DNA of 64,000 bases from Streptomyces kaniharaensis (GTDB taxonomy: Bacteria > Actinomycetota > Actinomycetes > Streptomycetales > Streptomycetaceae), in contig NZ_WBOF01000001.1 in the NCBI RefSeq assembly GCF_009569385.1, positions 6,085,501 through 6,149,500 on the forward strand, written 5' to 3'. Of this stretch, positions 17,096 to 26,196 are shown in pieces. The notes below the pieces were generated by a model. It did not search any database, had not been told where the DNA came from, and saw only the letters and a program-made list of their open reading frames with translations. Every line of letters starts with the position of its first letter. Within the stretch, counting starts at the first letter, position 1. The position numbers and the translations under genes are program-made.

Positions 17096-17822
17096 GCTCC
17101 GATCGGCATGCCCTGGGCCGCGCCGCGCACGAGGCCGCCGTAGGAGGCGTAGCCGAGGGGGCGGATCTCGCCGTTGACGAATAGCAGCGTGGGAAGGACG
17201 GTCTCGAACGTGCCGGCTCCGGACGGGATGGATCCGCGGTGGATCTCGCCGAGTTCCAGTGGTTCCGTCAGCCAGATCTTCTCGGTCTCGGCATGAATGT
17301 CGGCGACCAACGCGTCGACGTCCTTGTCGGCGGCGTGCAGGCGCGGGATGCGGTGGCCGCCCTGCTCGCCCTTCCTGCGGACTTCGGCCGTGACCGGCTT
17401 CTTCGTCGAGTAGACCGCGTCCCAGATCGCGCTGCCGACCTCCGCCAGGGCGGGCATGTCCTGCTCGCGGATCCGACCCACCGGAGAGGCCGGCATCGGT
17501 TCGGTGAGCGTGCCGTACTTGATGCCCACGTGTTGGAGCGCGGAACAGAACACCGTCCCGTCCGGCGCTTCGCGCCGGTCGGCGATCTTGTGGTCTGCGG
17601 GTAGGTAGAGCAGTTGCGGGTTTCTCCTCCTCGGTGGCGCTGCCGACACACCGTCACCGCTGTCGGCCCGGGAGAGGGTGACGCAGGCATGGAGGGGGAT
17701 CCGCTCGGAACCATGCGGGCCTCGCTGAGCCCGAAATGGGTGGTCCGGCCCTCGCCCGTGCCGGTTACGGTGGTGAGAGCGCAGTACAGATCACCGTCGT
17801 AGTCCCAGGTCAGCAAAGACAT
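17096..17822 (-). pseudogene. Frameshifted hypothetical protein
   Basis: The start at 17822 gives MSLLTWDYDGDLYCALTT, then THFGLSEARMVPS. The sensible continuation ERIPLHACVTLSRADSGDG lies in another frame (joined near 17710) and runs on through YLPADHKIADRREAPDG, EVRRKGEQGGHRIP and FVNGEIRPLGYASYGGLVRGAAQGMP. At its 3' end the coding match runs into the IS21 remnant, suggesting that the IS inserted into or beside this gene. No family is recognised. The single-base frame break could also be a sequencing error. Confidence 0.5.
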
Positions 17823-17987
17823 GGGGTGGCGCTGCCATACCTGCCGCGGCCAGCGCCGGGCATAGTGCCAGCGGATCCGTCAACGGGCCGGATCGAAGCT
17901 CAGGCCAGTGGGCCGGCGAGGCAGCTGCACGACCAGCCCTCCGACCACTCGCCGGTAGTGGCGACGTTTCAACCCATAGAAACGGTA

Positions 17988-18017
17988 GGGCCAGCGCAGC
18001 GGTGGCTGCGCTGGCCC
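17988..18017 (-). terminator. Strong hairpin after the 18036 gene
   Basis: Arms GGGCCAGCGCAGC and GCTGCGCTGGCCC pair perfectly over 13 bp around a GGTG loop, starting 18 bases after the stop of the minus-strand gene. It is a probable intrinsic terminator. Confidence 0.75.
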
Positions 18018-18035
18018 TGATCTGTTGCTCCCTGG

Positions 18036-18590
18036 TCAGCCGAGCGTCGCACTGCGCTCCTGGACCAGAGCCTCCAGGCCGTACCGGGCCACGTGCTCCG
18101 CGTTGCTCAGGTCGATCGTGCGGATGCCCTCTGCGGTCAGTCGCTCGTTGATCTCGTCGAGGTGCTTCTGGACGAGCTGCTTCTCGGCATCCGTGGTGCG
18201 GCCCTTGTGCGGCCTGCCGGCGTGCTCCAGGCTGGCGTAGTTGACGCGCTCCTTGGCGCTGGCCGGCGCCGCCTGGCTCGGGACGGTACGGGCCACCCGC
18301 TGGGCGCCGCGCAGCACCTCGGCCATCGGGGTAGCGGAGGCCAGCTGGTTGAACGCCTCGGCCTCCAGAACAACCGTCTCCGGCTCGTCGGCATCCGGGT
18401 AGTGCAGCTCGATCGTCACGAGGTCGAGTGCCAGCTCCTCGACCGAGGTCAGCTCGTCGGCCAGCGCCTCGATCTCAACCGGGCCGTCTTCCAGGTCGGG
18501 GTGCTGACGCACCACGATGCGCACCAGGTCGCCATCGTTCTCCACGTGCTTGCCGGTCAGGTCCGAGAACCGGATGATCTTCTGGCCCAT
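18036..18590 (-). CDS. Conserved hypothetical acidic protein
   Basis: 184 residues from the ATG at 18590. The N-terminal part (MGQKIIRFSDLTGK, then VRIVVRQHPDLEDGPVEIEALADEL) is a compact acidic alpha/beta domain. The C-terminal half is basic to neutral and helical, with ERVNYASLEHAGRPHKGR and QKHLDEINERLTAEGIRTIDLSN. The tail resembles DNA- or nucleotide-binding modules of small actinobacterial regulators, and the start is loosely Lsr2-like, but no family can be named. It is transcribed alone, ending at the strong hairpin at 17988-18017. Confidence 0.7.
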   Translation of the reverse strand: MGQKIIRFSDLTGKHVENDGDLVRIVVRQHPDLEDGPVEIEALADELTSVEELALDLVTIELHYPDADEPETVVLEAEAFNQLASATPMAEVLRGAQRVARTVPSQAAPASAKERVNYASLEHAGRPHKGRTTDAEKQLVQKHLDEINERLTAEGIRTIDLSNAEHVARYGLEALVQERSATLG

Positions 18591-18782
18591 GTCTACCTCT
18601 CGTGATGGCTGTGATCAGCCGAGAGCCTACGCCTGGGCTGATCCGCGCCTGGTCGTACTGGCAGTAGGGCAGCCGGGCGGCCTGTGGCGGCGGGTGGCTG
18701 CGTTTTCGTTTTCAGGGTGGGCACCGACGGCCGAATAGGGCCGCGCAGCACTGGGGCACGGATCGGCGGGAGCGGACAGGGG

Positions 18783-18819
18783 CCCGGTGTGCCGGCCGGA
18801 GCGCGGCCGGCACACCGGG
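18783..18819. terminator. Long perfect hairpin
   Basis: Arms CCCGGTGTGCCGGCC and GGCCGGCACACCGGG (15 bp) enclose a 7-base loop. No gene ends just beside it. It may insulate the downstream RNA-like segment from upstream transcription. Confidence 0.5.
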
Positions 18820-18879
18820 GGCCGGAAACGGAGCCGAGCGGCGGCCGCGCCGTCCGGCTGCGGTGGTGGCTCGCTGACC

Positions 18880-18888
18880 TGCTAGTAT
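18880..18888 (+). promoter_or_regulatory. Extended -10 promoter box
   Basis: TGCTAGTAT has the TGN extension and a TAGTAT hexamer. No good -35 is visible. A transcript would start near 18895, at the left edge of the folded segment. Confidence 0.5.
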
Positions 18889-18894
18889 TCTTCT

Positions 18895-19036
18895 CGTCGC
18901 GAGGGGGATGATTCCTCGCCAGGCGTCAGCGGTGCTACCAGAGCACGTCCTACTTTCAGTAGGGAGAGTCCGTGCAACCCGGGCCTGGCGCTCCACGGTC
19001 GGACGAGGTCCGGCACCCACTGGGTGCCGGACCTCG
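18895..19036 (+). ncRNA. Putative structured small RNA
   Basis: About 140 bases with dense, mutually compatible pairing and no good reading frame. CGCCAGGC (18917-18924) pairs with GCCTGGCG (18983-18990), closing a junction. Inside it are GTGCT/AGCAC (18932-18946, loop ACCAG) and CCTAC/GTAGG (18949-18963, loop TTTCA). A 5' hairpin GCGAGG/CCTCGC (18899-18919) competes with the closing stem for 18917-18919, which would allow a switch. The segment ends in a 16-bp hairpin. It matches none of the riboswitch or RNA classes considered (SAM-IV, TPP, cobalamin, glycine, fluoride, 4.5S, 6C). It could be a small RNA or the leader of a lost gene. Confidence 0.5.
19004..19036 (+). terminator. 16-bp perfect hairpin
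   Basis: CGAGGTCCGGCACCCA and TGGGTGCCGGACCTCG pair perfectly with a single C between them, so the top of the stem must open to form a loop. TTCGCGTTT follows. It is a probable terminator of the RNA above. Confidence 0.65.
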
Positions 19037-19079
19037 TTCGCGTTTGCGGGCCGTTCGCGGGTCATGGCGGCGGCAGCCC

Positions 19080-19255
19080 CCTCCGAAACGGGAAGGGCAC
19101 ACCCGCGTTCCACTAGCCCACGAGATCCCCGAAGGGCTGTCACTGGGCGCCTGGCTCAACAACGCCAAAGCCCGCCGCGCCGAACTCAACGACGACGGAA
19201 CCCCGACACGGGACGGGGCCGAGACCGGAGGCCCTGCGTGGACCGCCTGGGAGGG
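19080..19255 (+). pseudogene. Helicase-associated (HA) domain remnant
   Basis: EGHTRVPLAHEIPEG, then LGAWLNNAKARRAEL, matches one repeat of the helicase-associated domain found in tandem at the C-termini of streptomycete DEAD-like helicases (GHLNVP...LGxWxxNxRxRRxKL). Only one repeat remains, with no helicase core and no start. Confidence 0.55.
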
Positions 19256-19269
19256 GCAGTGGGAAGGGG

Positions 19270-19529
19270 GCGGTGGGGCAAGAGCGTCGGCGGCTCTGGT
19301 GCTGCCCCGGCTGAGTTCGGCGCGGACGGCGGGTGCCCGGTCTCCGAGGAGGCTGCGAGTCACCGTGCGGGTGGGAGGCAACGATTCCACCAGGTCGGCG
19401 TACTCGACGAGGATGCGGGGCCAGAGGTTGGACAGGAGGATCTCGGCGTACCAGTCGCGGGAGGGGCCATGGAGCCGGTGGGCGAACTGGGCGATGTCCG
19501 GGCAGCTTGAGCTTCAATTCCCGTCGCAT
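19270..19529 (-). pseudogene. Frameshifted gene fragment, unrecognised
   Basis: The frame starts MRRELKLKLP at 19529, then with one base removed near 19497 continues as DIAQFAHRLHGPSRDWYAE, LLSNLWPRILVEYADLVE and TRTVTRSLLGDRAP. The composition is clearly coding on the minus strand. It fades into low-complexity Ala/Pro by about 19270. No family is recognised. Confidence 0.4.
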
Positions 19530-19728
19530 TGACGGTAGTTGCACCGGCAACTCGCCGGAAACGCCATCAGTCGGCCAGGAGGACCACGTTCCCGACGCAC
19601 ACGCCACCGTCGCGCCGGTCGCTTCCGTGATCGCGATCCCGTCCCACGGACGGTCCCAGACCGATAGCGTCTTGCTCCGGACGCGTGAGGCGGGGACGAC
19701 CGCGCCGGGCGTCGAGGGGAGGGTGGGC

Positions 19729-21549
19729 ATGCAGCCGCTGGCAGCGGACGATCCGCGGCAGGTGGGGGAGTACCGGTTGCTGCGGCAGCTCGGAGCGGGC
19801 GGGATGGGCCGGGTCTACCTCGGCCGGACCACGGGCGGGCGGACCGTCGCCGTCAAGGTGGTCCGTCGCGACCTGGCCGGGGACCCCGAGTTCCGGGCCA
19901 GGTTCCGTCAGGAGGTGGCGGCCGCCCGGCGGGTCGGCGGTACCTGGACGGCACCGGTCCTGGATGCGGACACCGAGGGCGGGCACCCTTGGGTGGCCAC
20001 CGGCTACGTCGCCGGGCCAGCGCTCACCGCCGCCGTACGGGAGTTCGGCCCGCTGCCCGAGCCGGCCGTTCGAACCCTCGGCGTCGGCCTCGCCGAGGCG
20101 CTCACCCATGTGCACGGCCTCGGGCTGGTGCACCGGGACGTCAAGCCGTCGAACGTGCTGCTGACCCTGGACGGGCCGCGGCTGATCGACTTCGGCATCA
20201 CCCGCGCGCTGGACGCCTCCACCGTGCTCACCCAGTCCGGCCAGGTGTTCGGCTCGCCGGGCTTCATGTCGCCGGAGCAGGCGAACGGGCTGCCCGCCGG
20301 GCCGGCCAGCGACGTCTTCTCGCTCGGCGCGGTGCTCGCGTACGCGGCGACGGGCACGATGCCGTTCGGCTCCGGAGTGAGTGCGCCTGTCCTGCTCTAC
20401 CGCGTGCTGCACGAGGAGCCCGACCTCTCCGGGCTGGCCGGCCCGCTGCGCTCCCTAGTCCGTGACTGCCTGGCCAGGGACCCGTCCGTCCGCCCGACGC
20501 CCGGACGGCTACGGGAACGGCTGGACGGGGACGCCGCGGCCGCCGCCCGGCTCGGGCACGGGAACTGGCTGCCGGCGGCGCTGGCGGCGGCGGTGGGGCG
20601 CAGTGCCGTGCAGCTGCTGGACCTGGAGGGGGAGCGGGAGGCCGGGGAGGGGACGGCTGCGGCGGACGGGGCGGCTGCGCCGGCTCCGGAGACGGCGGCT
20701 GGAACCCGAGCTCCCACCAGGAGCCGGACGGTTGCCGAGGCGGCGAAGGCTGTACCGGACGGCGGTGCGCCCGGGGTTCCCGGTGCGCCCGGGTTCCAGC
20801 CGCCGGCCCCGCCGGGTTTCGACCCGCCGACCGTAGCGCCCGTCGGGCCGGTCGGACCGTACACGCCGACCCCGTTCCCGACGCCGTCGCTACCGGCCAC
20901 GGTGCCGGGCTACGGGCCGTACCCACAGCGGCCACGCAGCCGGTGGGCGTACGGCGCGCTGGCGGCCGTGCTGGCCGTCGTACTGCTGCTGGGTGGCGGA
21001 TACCTGTTGATCGAGCGGCTACGGGAGAACGACCGGCAGGCCGCCGCGTCGAACCCCGGGCAGACCGCCCCGGCCGGGGGCAGGACGGCCCCCGCCGCCC
21101 CGGCTTCGAAGCACCCCGAGCCGACCGGCGACGGTTCCGATCCGACCGACGACAGCCCCGCGCCCGGCGCGTCCCCCACGGAACCGGGGGCGGGCATCAT
21201 CCCCGCGAAGTTCCTCGGGACGTGGGTCGGCGAGCGCAAGGCTGCCAACGGGGACGTCACCACCGTCACCCTCACCATCGTCCAGTCGGCGCCGAGTGAG
21301 GAGAAGAGCAGGATCCGCGCCGAGACGCCGAAGACCGGCACCTGGTGCGAAGGCGCATGGACGCTCACCGAGGCCAACGAGAGCCAGGTCTCCTACGCCT
21401 CCCGGGCGACCGGCTCCTCGCCCGGTGACACGTGCCTCGCCGACCGGTCGATCTACCGCCTGGTCACGATGCAGTCGGACGGCACACTCCACTACAGCAT
21501 GGACCTGCTCAAGCCGAACCAGTTCATGGTGCTGCGGAAGAAGGACTGA
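19729..21549 (+). CDS. Membrane-anchored Ser/Thr protein kinase (PknB-like)
   Basis: 606 residues from the ATG at 19729, with GAGGGGA eight bases upstream. The Hanks-type kinase domain occupies about residues 10-265: GAGGMGRVYLG loop, Lys 43 in VAVKVV, HRDVKPSN (catalytic Asp 137), DFG at Asp 154, and FGSPGFMSPEQ. A Pro/Ala/Gly-rich linker follows, then one membrane helix (about 406-428). The extracellular part (430-606) has a Pro/Thr/Ser stalk and a small domain with LGTWVGERKA and two cysteines (GTWCEGAW, GDTCLAD) that could form a disulfide. It has no PASTA repeats, so the sensor domain differs from PknB. It is transcribed alone. Confidence 0.93.
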   Translation: MQPLAADDPRQVGEYRLLRQLGAGGMGRVYLGRTTGGRTVAVKVVRRDLAGDPEFRARFRQEVAAARRVGGTWTAPVLDADTEGGHPWVATGYVAGPALTAAVREFGPLPEPAVRTLGVGLAEALTHVHGLGLVHRDVKPSNVLLTLDGPRLIDFGITRALDASTVLTQSGQVFGSPGFMSPEQANGLPAGPASDVFSLGAVLAYAATGTMPFGSGVSAPVLLYRVLHEEPDLSGLAGPLRSLVRDCLARDPSVRPTPGRLRERLDGDAAAAARLGHGNWLPAALAAAVGRSAVQLLDLEGEREAGEGTAAADGAAAPAPETAAGTRAPTRSRTVAEAAKAVPDGGAPGVPGAPGFQPPAPPGFDPPTVAPVGPVGPYTPTPFPTPSLPATVPGYGPYPQRPRSRWAYGALAAVLAVVLLLGGGYLLIERLRENDRQAAASNPGQTAPAGGRTAPAAPASKHPEPTGDGSDPTDDSPAPGASPTEPGAGIIPAKFLGTWVGERKAANGDVTTVTLTIVQSAPSEEKSRIRAETPKTGTWCEGAWTLTEANESQVSYASRATGSSPGDTCLADRSIYRLVTMQSDGTLHYSMDLLKPNQFMVLRKKD

Positions 21550-21885
21550 GACGTGCGCGGGCAGCCTCTTCCGGACCAACAGGGCTCCGGGGAGCGGGCA
21601 TTGGCGGGCAGACGATGGGTGGGCGCAGCCGAAGCACACCCTGCCGTCAGGACCGGACGACGTCCGGGAACGGCGCGCCCGGCGCAGCCGGGGCAGGGTC
21701 AACGCGGAGTCGAGGCGGCCGGCTCGGTTTCGAGTGGGGAGTCGGACCCGCCGCTTCTGGCCACTCGTCCGTGACGAGGACGTCATCGGCGCGGACGAGC
21801 AGGAACCGCTCACCCCGTCCGCCCGTCATCCCCGCGGGGATTGCACAAACTCAACACCCTTTCGCTCTTCACCTTACGGAGATCC
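21550..21885. other. Intergenic, no gene seen
   Basis: 336 bases after the kinase gene. No gene, strong hairpin or repeat is recognised. Confidence 0.45.
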
Positions 21886-22723
21886 ATGGTCGACACCGTC
21901 AACTCACTGGCCGCCCGCGTTCACGAACTGCTCGTGGCGCACCTGACCAACAGTGCCGCCGAGGCGGTGGCGGGGCTGAACATCCTCTCGTCGTTCGCGA
22001 GTCAATTCCTCGGCGCCCCACGGCGCGTCGACGTCGCGGCGGGGCTTCCACGACGTCATCGCGCGCGCCACGGCGCTCGGTCCCGACGGCACGTGGCTCG
22101 TCGCCGCGGGCCACTCGAGCCTCGGCGGCCTGGCCATCGCACGGGGGCAGGCGGACCAGGCGATCTTCCACCTCGATGCCGCGGTGGCAGCCGGCTACAA
22201 CGACTGCGTGGCGTTCCACACGACCCCCATACGTCCGTTGCACCGCGATCCCCGCTTCCGAGCCGTATATCAGCGAATGCGCATCACCCAGGCGGATCTT
22301 GACGAGTTCTTCTGGCTGCACCAGGAGATGCAGATCGCGACGAGGGAGGCCCAGAGCGCGACCGTCGACAACATCGGCCGCCTCGACACCGGGGTGTCCC
22401 TGCTCCGGCAGGCCCCCCTGCCCACCCGCGAACCGAACACCCTCGGCGTCCTGATCACCCGCATCGATCTCGCCGCGACCCAGACCGCACTCCAACAGGC
22501 CGCCGTGAAGGCGGAGTTCCAACGCAGCTCCGGCAACACCAGCCTCAGTCTCATCGACGACACGTGGGACTACCCCCGTGCCATGCGCGACGCCTGGCAC
22601 GCCGACGAGCTGGAAACCCGGCGCCGGCAGGCCGCCGCGGCCCGGGCTTTCGTCGAACGCCCCGGCGCAGGGACCATGCTCATCCCCTGCCCGCCGCTGG
22701 GCTCGATCATTTACCCGGTCTGA
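21886..22723 (+). pseudogene. Frameshifted hypothetical protein
   Basis: The start at 21886 gives MVDTVNSLAARVHELLV, then AGLNILSSFASQFLG. Near 22040 the coding frame shifts and continues as GFHDVIARATALGPDG, LVAAGHSSLGGLAIARGQ and DQAIFHLDAAVAAGYND, to the stop at 22723. The joined protein would be about 279 residues, alpha-helical, with a single TPR-like helix pair in the middle. No family is recognised. One indel separates it from an intact gene, so sequencing error is possible. Confidence 0.6.
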
Positions 22724-22762
22724 GGAGGGTCGGACAGGCGCTGAGGAGGGCCGGACAGGCGT
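22721..22762. repeat. 21-bp tandem duplication over a stop codon
   Basis: Two adjacent 21-base units, each beginning TGAGGAGGG and differing at two positions. The first unit begins with the stop codon of the preceding frame. Confidence 0.7.
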
Positions 22763-23267
22763 GGTTGCCGGTGAGGCTCCTTCGCCGGCTTCCGTCCGCC
22801 ATATCGCGCGCCCGCCGTCCATCGAGGTCCGGACCTCGAGCCGGCCCCTATCGGGATGCCCGGTCCTTCGTACGTCCGGGTCCTGCTTACATCAGCTCCG
22901 ATGACGGGACTGTATCCCCACCATGGCCGGGCGCTTGGCGGCCGGGCCATGGGGCCAGAACCGATCGTGGTGAGCTTCCAGTAGCAGCGGAGGTCGACCT
23001 GGCGGCATGCTCGGGGACCGGGGAGGCGGGCCGGCTTCTCCGGCGTGCGGGTGCGCGGCCGGTCCGCACCCGCGGCTGGCCAGCGCGGCCCACGAAGGGC
23101 GTGTCGGCCGCACTTGCGGCGGGCACGCCGCTGGGAACATCCGGCCGACGAATGACACACTGTCCAAGCGTAGTCTGAGAATCGGATGATCCAGGGGACG
23201 GCTGCGAACTCCAGTGGGATGCTGTGACTTTGGTCTGACTACCGTACCGACCCCGGGGGAGCCACCT
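22763..23267. other. Intergenic, no gene seen
   Basis: About 500 bases. The last 80 should hold the promoter of the 23268 gene; GGGGGAG lies just before its start. Nothing else is recognised. Confidence 0.45.
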
Positions 23268-23966
23268 ATGCCGCTGTTCGGCAATCGCAAGAACCTTCCG
23301 AAGCCGCTGTGCGACGAGCACGGCCCGTGCAAGGCGCTGGCCAGGATCTCGGTCTTCGAGGTCCGGGACCGGCTGCGGCTGCTGGTCACCCCGACCCGCG
23401 CACTGGGCCCCGACCCCATGGCCCGGCAGATCGACGACGAGCTGTCGGTCGTCCTGTGCGTGAACGGCGGGAAGCGGGGCGGGGCGACCGAGGCCCTGTC
23501 AATAGCCGAGCACGCCGCCGACCAGTGGAGCGTCAGCCGGGCCGAGCTCTGGGAGCGGGCCTTCGCCAACCTGACCACCGAGCAGCTCAACCGGCAATCC
23601 TTCAACGCGACGAACGGCGACGTCCTCTACGCCGTGAACGGGACGGGGGCGTGGCCCGGTGCCGCCCAGGCCCTGCGCCTGGAGAACGCCCTGGGCGGGA
23701 CCGACCTGCCCCACGGCGCGCTGGTCACCCTGCCGACGAGCAACGCGTTCTGCGCAGCGCCGATCCGCAGCGGCTCGTCGCTGAACGCGATCCGCTTCAT
23801 GATCGACCTGTCGAAGCAGCTCCAGGTCAACGACCCGGCCCCGCTGACCTCGTCGATCTTCTGGTACCGGGACGGCTGGCTGGAGAACCTGAACGTCGGC
23901 GACAACGGCATGATGCGGCCGTCCGCCCGCTTCCGGGAGATGGCGAACAGTCTCCCCGCCATGTGA
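23268..23966 (+). CDS. Hypothetical protein
   Basis: 232 residues from an ATG with GGGGGAG seven bases upstream. The N-terminus MPLFGNRKNLPKPLCDEHGPCK is basic, with a CxxxxxxC spacing. The rest is an ordinary soluble alpha/beta protein with SVVLCVNGGK, FNATNGDVLYAVNG, PHGALVTLPTSNAFCAAPI and SSIFWYRDGWLENL. The size and last strands are reminiscent of streptomycete DUF families of unknown function. No partner gene is adjacent. Confidence 0.75.
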   Translation: MPLFGNRKNLPKPLCDEHGPCKALARISVFEVRDRLRLLVTPTRALGPDPMARQIDDELSVVLCVNGGKRGGATEALSIAEHAADQWSVSRAELWERAFANLTTEQLNRQSFNATNGDVLYAVNGTGAWPGAAQALRLENALGGTDLPHGALVTLPTSNAFCAAPIRSGSSLNAIRFMIDLSKQLQVNDPAPLTSSIFWYRDGWLENLNVGDNGMMRPSARFREMANSLPAM

Positions 23967-24285
23967 CCCCGGTCATGGCGGTCGCGGCGTGGTGGCCCTC
24001 CTCGAGCCGGACGGCCAGCGGCATGGGCTGTGAACAGGCGGGGCAGTCGGGTGTTTCGTTGCCCGGTCCGGGTGGCTGGCCGGCCGGGCCCGGCGTACCG
24101 GCGCAGGTCATCAGCGTCGTCACGGCGGTGGACTCTACGGCAGGGCGCCGACAGCCACATCGGCGACTGGCGGGGAGCGTCATTCCGAACCTGCCATATT
24201 CCGGCAAGCAGCAACCGGGCAGGCGTCCGCTGCTGTAGCAGGGCCGATCGCCTGTGCTGTCCGTCCCCGTGGTTAAGGTGACGGC
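23967..24285. other. Intergenic, no gene seen
   Basis: 319 bases between two plus-strand hypothetical genes. No gene, repeat or clear promoter box is recognised. Confidence 0.4.
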
Positions 24286-25389
24286 ATGGCACAGACGCTT
24301 CCGCACCTGATCACCGAGACGGCGGTACTGTCCGCTGCTGGCGCCGGACTCCGGCACTACACGCTCGGGCCGGCGCTCATCGCTGCAGGAACGGACGCCA
24401 CTGTCGTCATCCTCATACCCGGAGACGACCCGGAGACCGGCGTGCAGAACTCCAGCAGGATCCTCCTGTGTGGGGAGAAGGTGCCGGACCTCCGCTCACG
24501 GTTGGGCTCCTGCGATGGCCCACCCACTCAGCTGTTCGCACGACTTGAGCAGGGATACCTCCCTCTTGGCACCGCACTCCGCCGGGGAACAACTTGGGGA
24601 TGCGACGGCTTCGACCAGATCGAGTTGGAGTTCGACCAGCCGCTGAGCCGAGCGGCGCTGGACGCGGTCAGACCGGTCCAAGCCATCGGTCCGGTACCGG
24701 GAGTGGACTGGGTCGACCAGGTGGAGTCGGACCCGATCCGGGCCCTGGAGTCGTTCGCCCTCGGCTGGTTCCCTGCCGATCAGGTGGAAGCATCGGGGAA
24801 CGACGGGGCGGGAGCGCAGGGTGACCTGCCGGAGGCGCTGGCCGCGTTCCACCGCCTGGCCCGTCTGCGTCCAGCCCTCCGCGAGTTCCACGACCCAGTC
24901 CTGGAACAGCCGGAGCCTGCCAGCGGACCGCTCGGGGACAGACTGGTCTTCGCACGGTGGGCGCAGGGCTACCGGGACTGGTCCATCCCCTGGCCATCGC
25001 GGGAGCAGGACGGATCCGATCCCGTCGTGTGGCAGACCGAAGACCCCCAGAGCGCCGCCTACCAGGAGACGACCGTCGAACACGAACCGCTCAGCCGCTT
25101 CCTCCTGAAGTTCACCCTCTTCGAGGCCATGATCGCCGCCCCGTACCATGCCTGGACCTACCGCCTGCCGGCCGCGAGCCTGAATCCGCTGCTGAGCACG
25201 CTCCGGTCGGTGCCGCTGAGCCCGTTCCTGCCGGCCCACGACGCCGCGAGGTTCTTCGTCGCCCCCGGCCTGATCACGGCGGTCAGCACCGACGGGACCG
25301 ATGCGGGAATCAGCTTCGCCGCGCTCCACCGCGGAACCCTGACGGCACTTCTCGACTACGGCTTCCGCTGGTTCCGCTTCGACGGCTGA
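24286..25389 (+). CDS. Hypothetical protein
   Basis: 367 residues starting MAQTLPHLITETAVLSAAGAG. Segments such as TVVILIPGDDPETG, DGFDQIELEFDQPLSRAALDA and SPFLPAHDAARFFVAPG indicate a soluble alpha/beta protein with a Trp/Phe-rich C-terminus (DYGFRWFRFDG). No family is recognised. It ends at a bidirectional hairpin (25422-25448) and faces the broken HNH gene tail to tail. Confidence 0.75.
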   Translation: MAQTLPHLITETAVLSAAGAGLRHYTLGPALIAAGTDATVVILIPGDDPETGVQNSSRILLCGEKVPDLRSRLGSCDGPPTQLFARLEQGYLPLGTALRRGTTWGCDGFDQIELEFDQPLSRAALDAVRPVQAIGPVPGVDWVDQVESDPIRALESFALGWFPADQVEASGNDGAGAQGDLPEALAAFHRLARLRPALREFHDPVLEQPEPASGPLGDRLVFARWAQGYRDWSIPWPSREQDGSDPVVWQTEDPQSAAYQETTVEHEPLSRFLLKFTLFEAMIAAPYHAWTYRLPAASLNPLLSTLRSVPLSPFLPAHDAARFFVAPGLITAVSTDGTDAGISFAALHRGTLTALLDYGFRWFRFDG

Positions 25390-25421
25390 AACCGGAACCA
25401 CAACCCGAGCAACCACCGCTT

Positions 25422-25448
25422 GGCCCGCCCGAGAGACAGAGGCGGGCC
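25422..25448. terminator. Bidirectional hairpin between convergent genes
   Basis: GGCCCGCC and GGCGGGCC form 8-bp arms with an 11-base loop, between the stops at 25389 (plus) and 25466 (minus). Confidence 0.65.
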
Positions 25449-25465
25449 GACGACGCGGCCGACGG

Positions 25466-26154
25466 CTACGCGCAGGTGTCGAGCATCTCGGTCAACGCCG
25501 TCTTCTCCGGCTCGGTGACGGACAGGCCGTAGACGTGCTTGATGTCGGTCCAGGCCCGGGAGTAGGTGCACCAGTACAACCACAGCGGCGGTCGCCAGGC
25601 GTCCGGCCCCTTGTCGGCTTTGCTTCGGTGCGAGGCGGCGGAGACCGCGACCAGCTGGCTATGGGTCAGGTCGTTGGCGAAGGCCTTGCGCTTGTCCGTG
25701 GTCCAGGTGTCGGCGCCCGCCGCCAACTCGCCGCCAACGGGCCAAGATGGTCGATATCCAGCTGCTTCGCGTCGGTGAAGGTCTTGTCGTCGTAGGGGCT
25801 GGTCTAGGTGCCCGAGACGGCTCGGCACTGGTCGTCCTGGACGACGTCCTGGCCGTCGCGCTGCAGGACGACCTCGCGGGTGTCGCAGGTGCCGTACTGC
25901 TTAATCCAGTGCGGGAAGCGGTCCCGCGAGTACCCCTCCATGGAGTGCGGGGCCTCGACGACAAGTTCGTCCAGCTCGGTGCGGGCCTGCTCGGCCGGGG
26001 GCGGCTCGGGGAACTGACGGTGCCGGGCGACAGCAGCAGCGGTGGGAGCGGTCGGCTCGGCTGCGGCGGCGGCCGGGGCGGCCGCGGGGATCAGGGCGAG
26101 GGCGAGCGCGGCGACGGTGCTGGCGCCTCGGTGCCACCAGGCAGAAGTGATCAT
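25466..26154 (-). pseudogene. Secreted HNH endonuclease (DUF1524/GmrSD C-terminal type), broken
   Basis: The start at 26154 gives a signal peptide (MITSAWWHRGASTVAALALALIP), then ELVVEAPHSMEGYSRDRFPHW and TREVVLQRDGQDV. The family reads GTW-TSPYD next; here the Trp codon is TAG (25804-25806). The frame continues with SPYDDKTF and LDIDHL, the catalytic DxDH motif, then shifts near 25745 into GADTWTTDKRKAFANDL, HRSKADKGPDAWRPP, YWCTYSRAWTDIKHVYGLSV and a final DTCA. Intact members are secreted metal-dependent nucleases of 200-230 residues. A nonsense change plus an indel make a real pseudogene more likely than a read error. Confidence 0.85.
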
Positions 26155-26196
26155 GCAGCAAGGGCTACCGGCCCGGGCGGGGCTGCCAGCGTACCG

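Noticed and set aside
18895..19036. Known riboswitch classes for the folded segment (fluoride, SAM-IV, cobalamin, TPP, glycine) or 4.5S/6C RNA
   Set aside because: The diagnostic conserved bases of each class as I know them are absent, so the class was left open.
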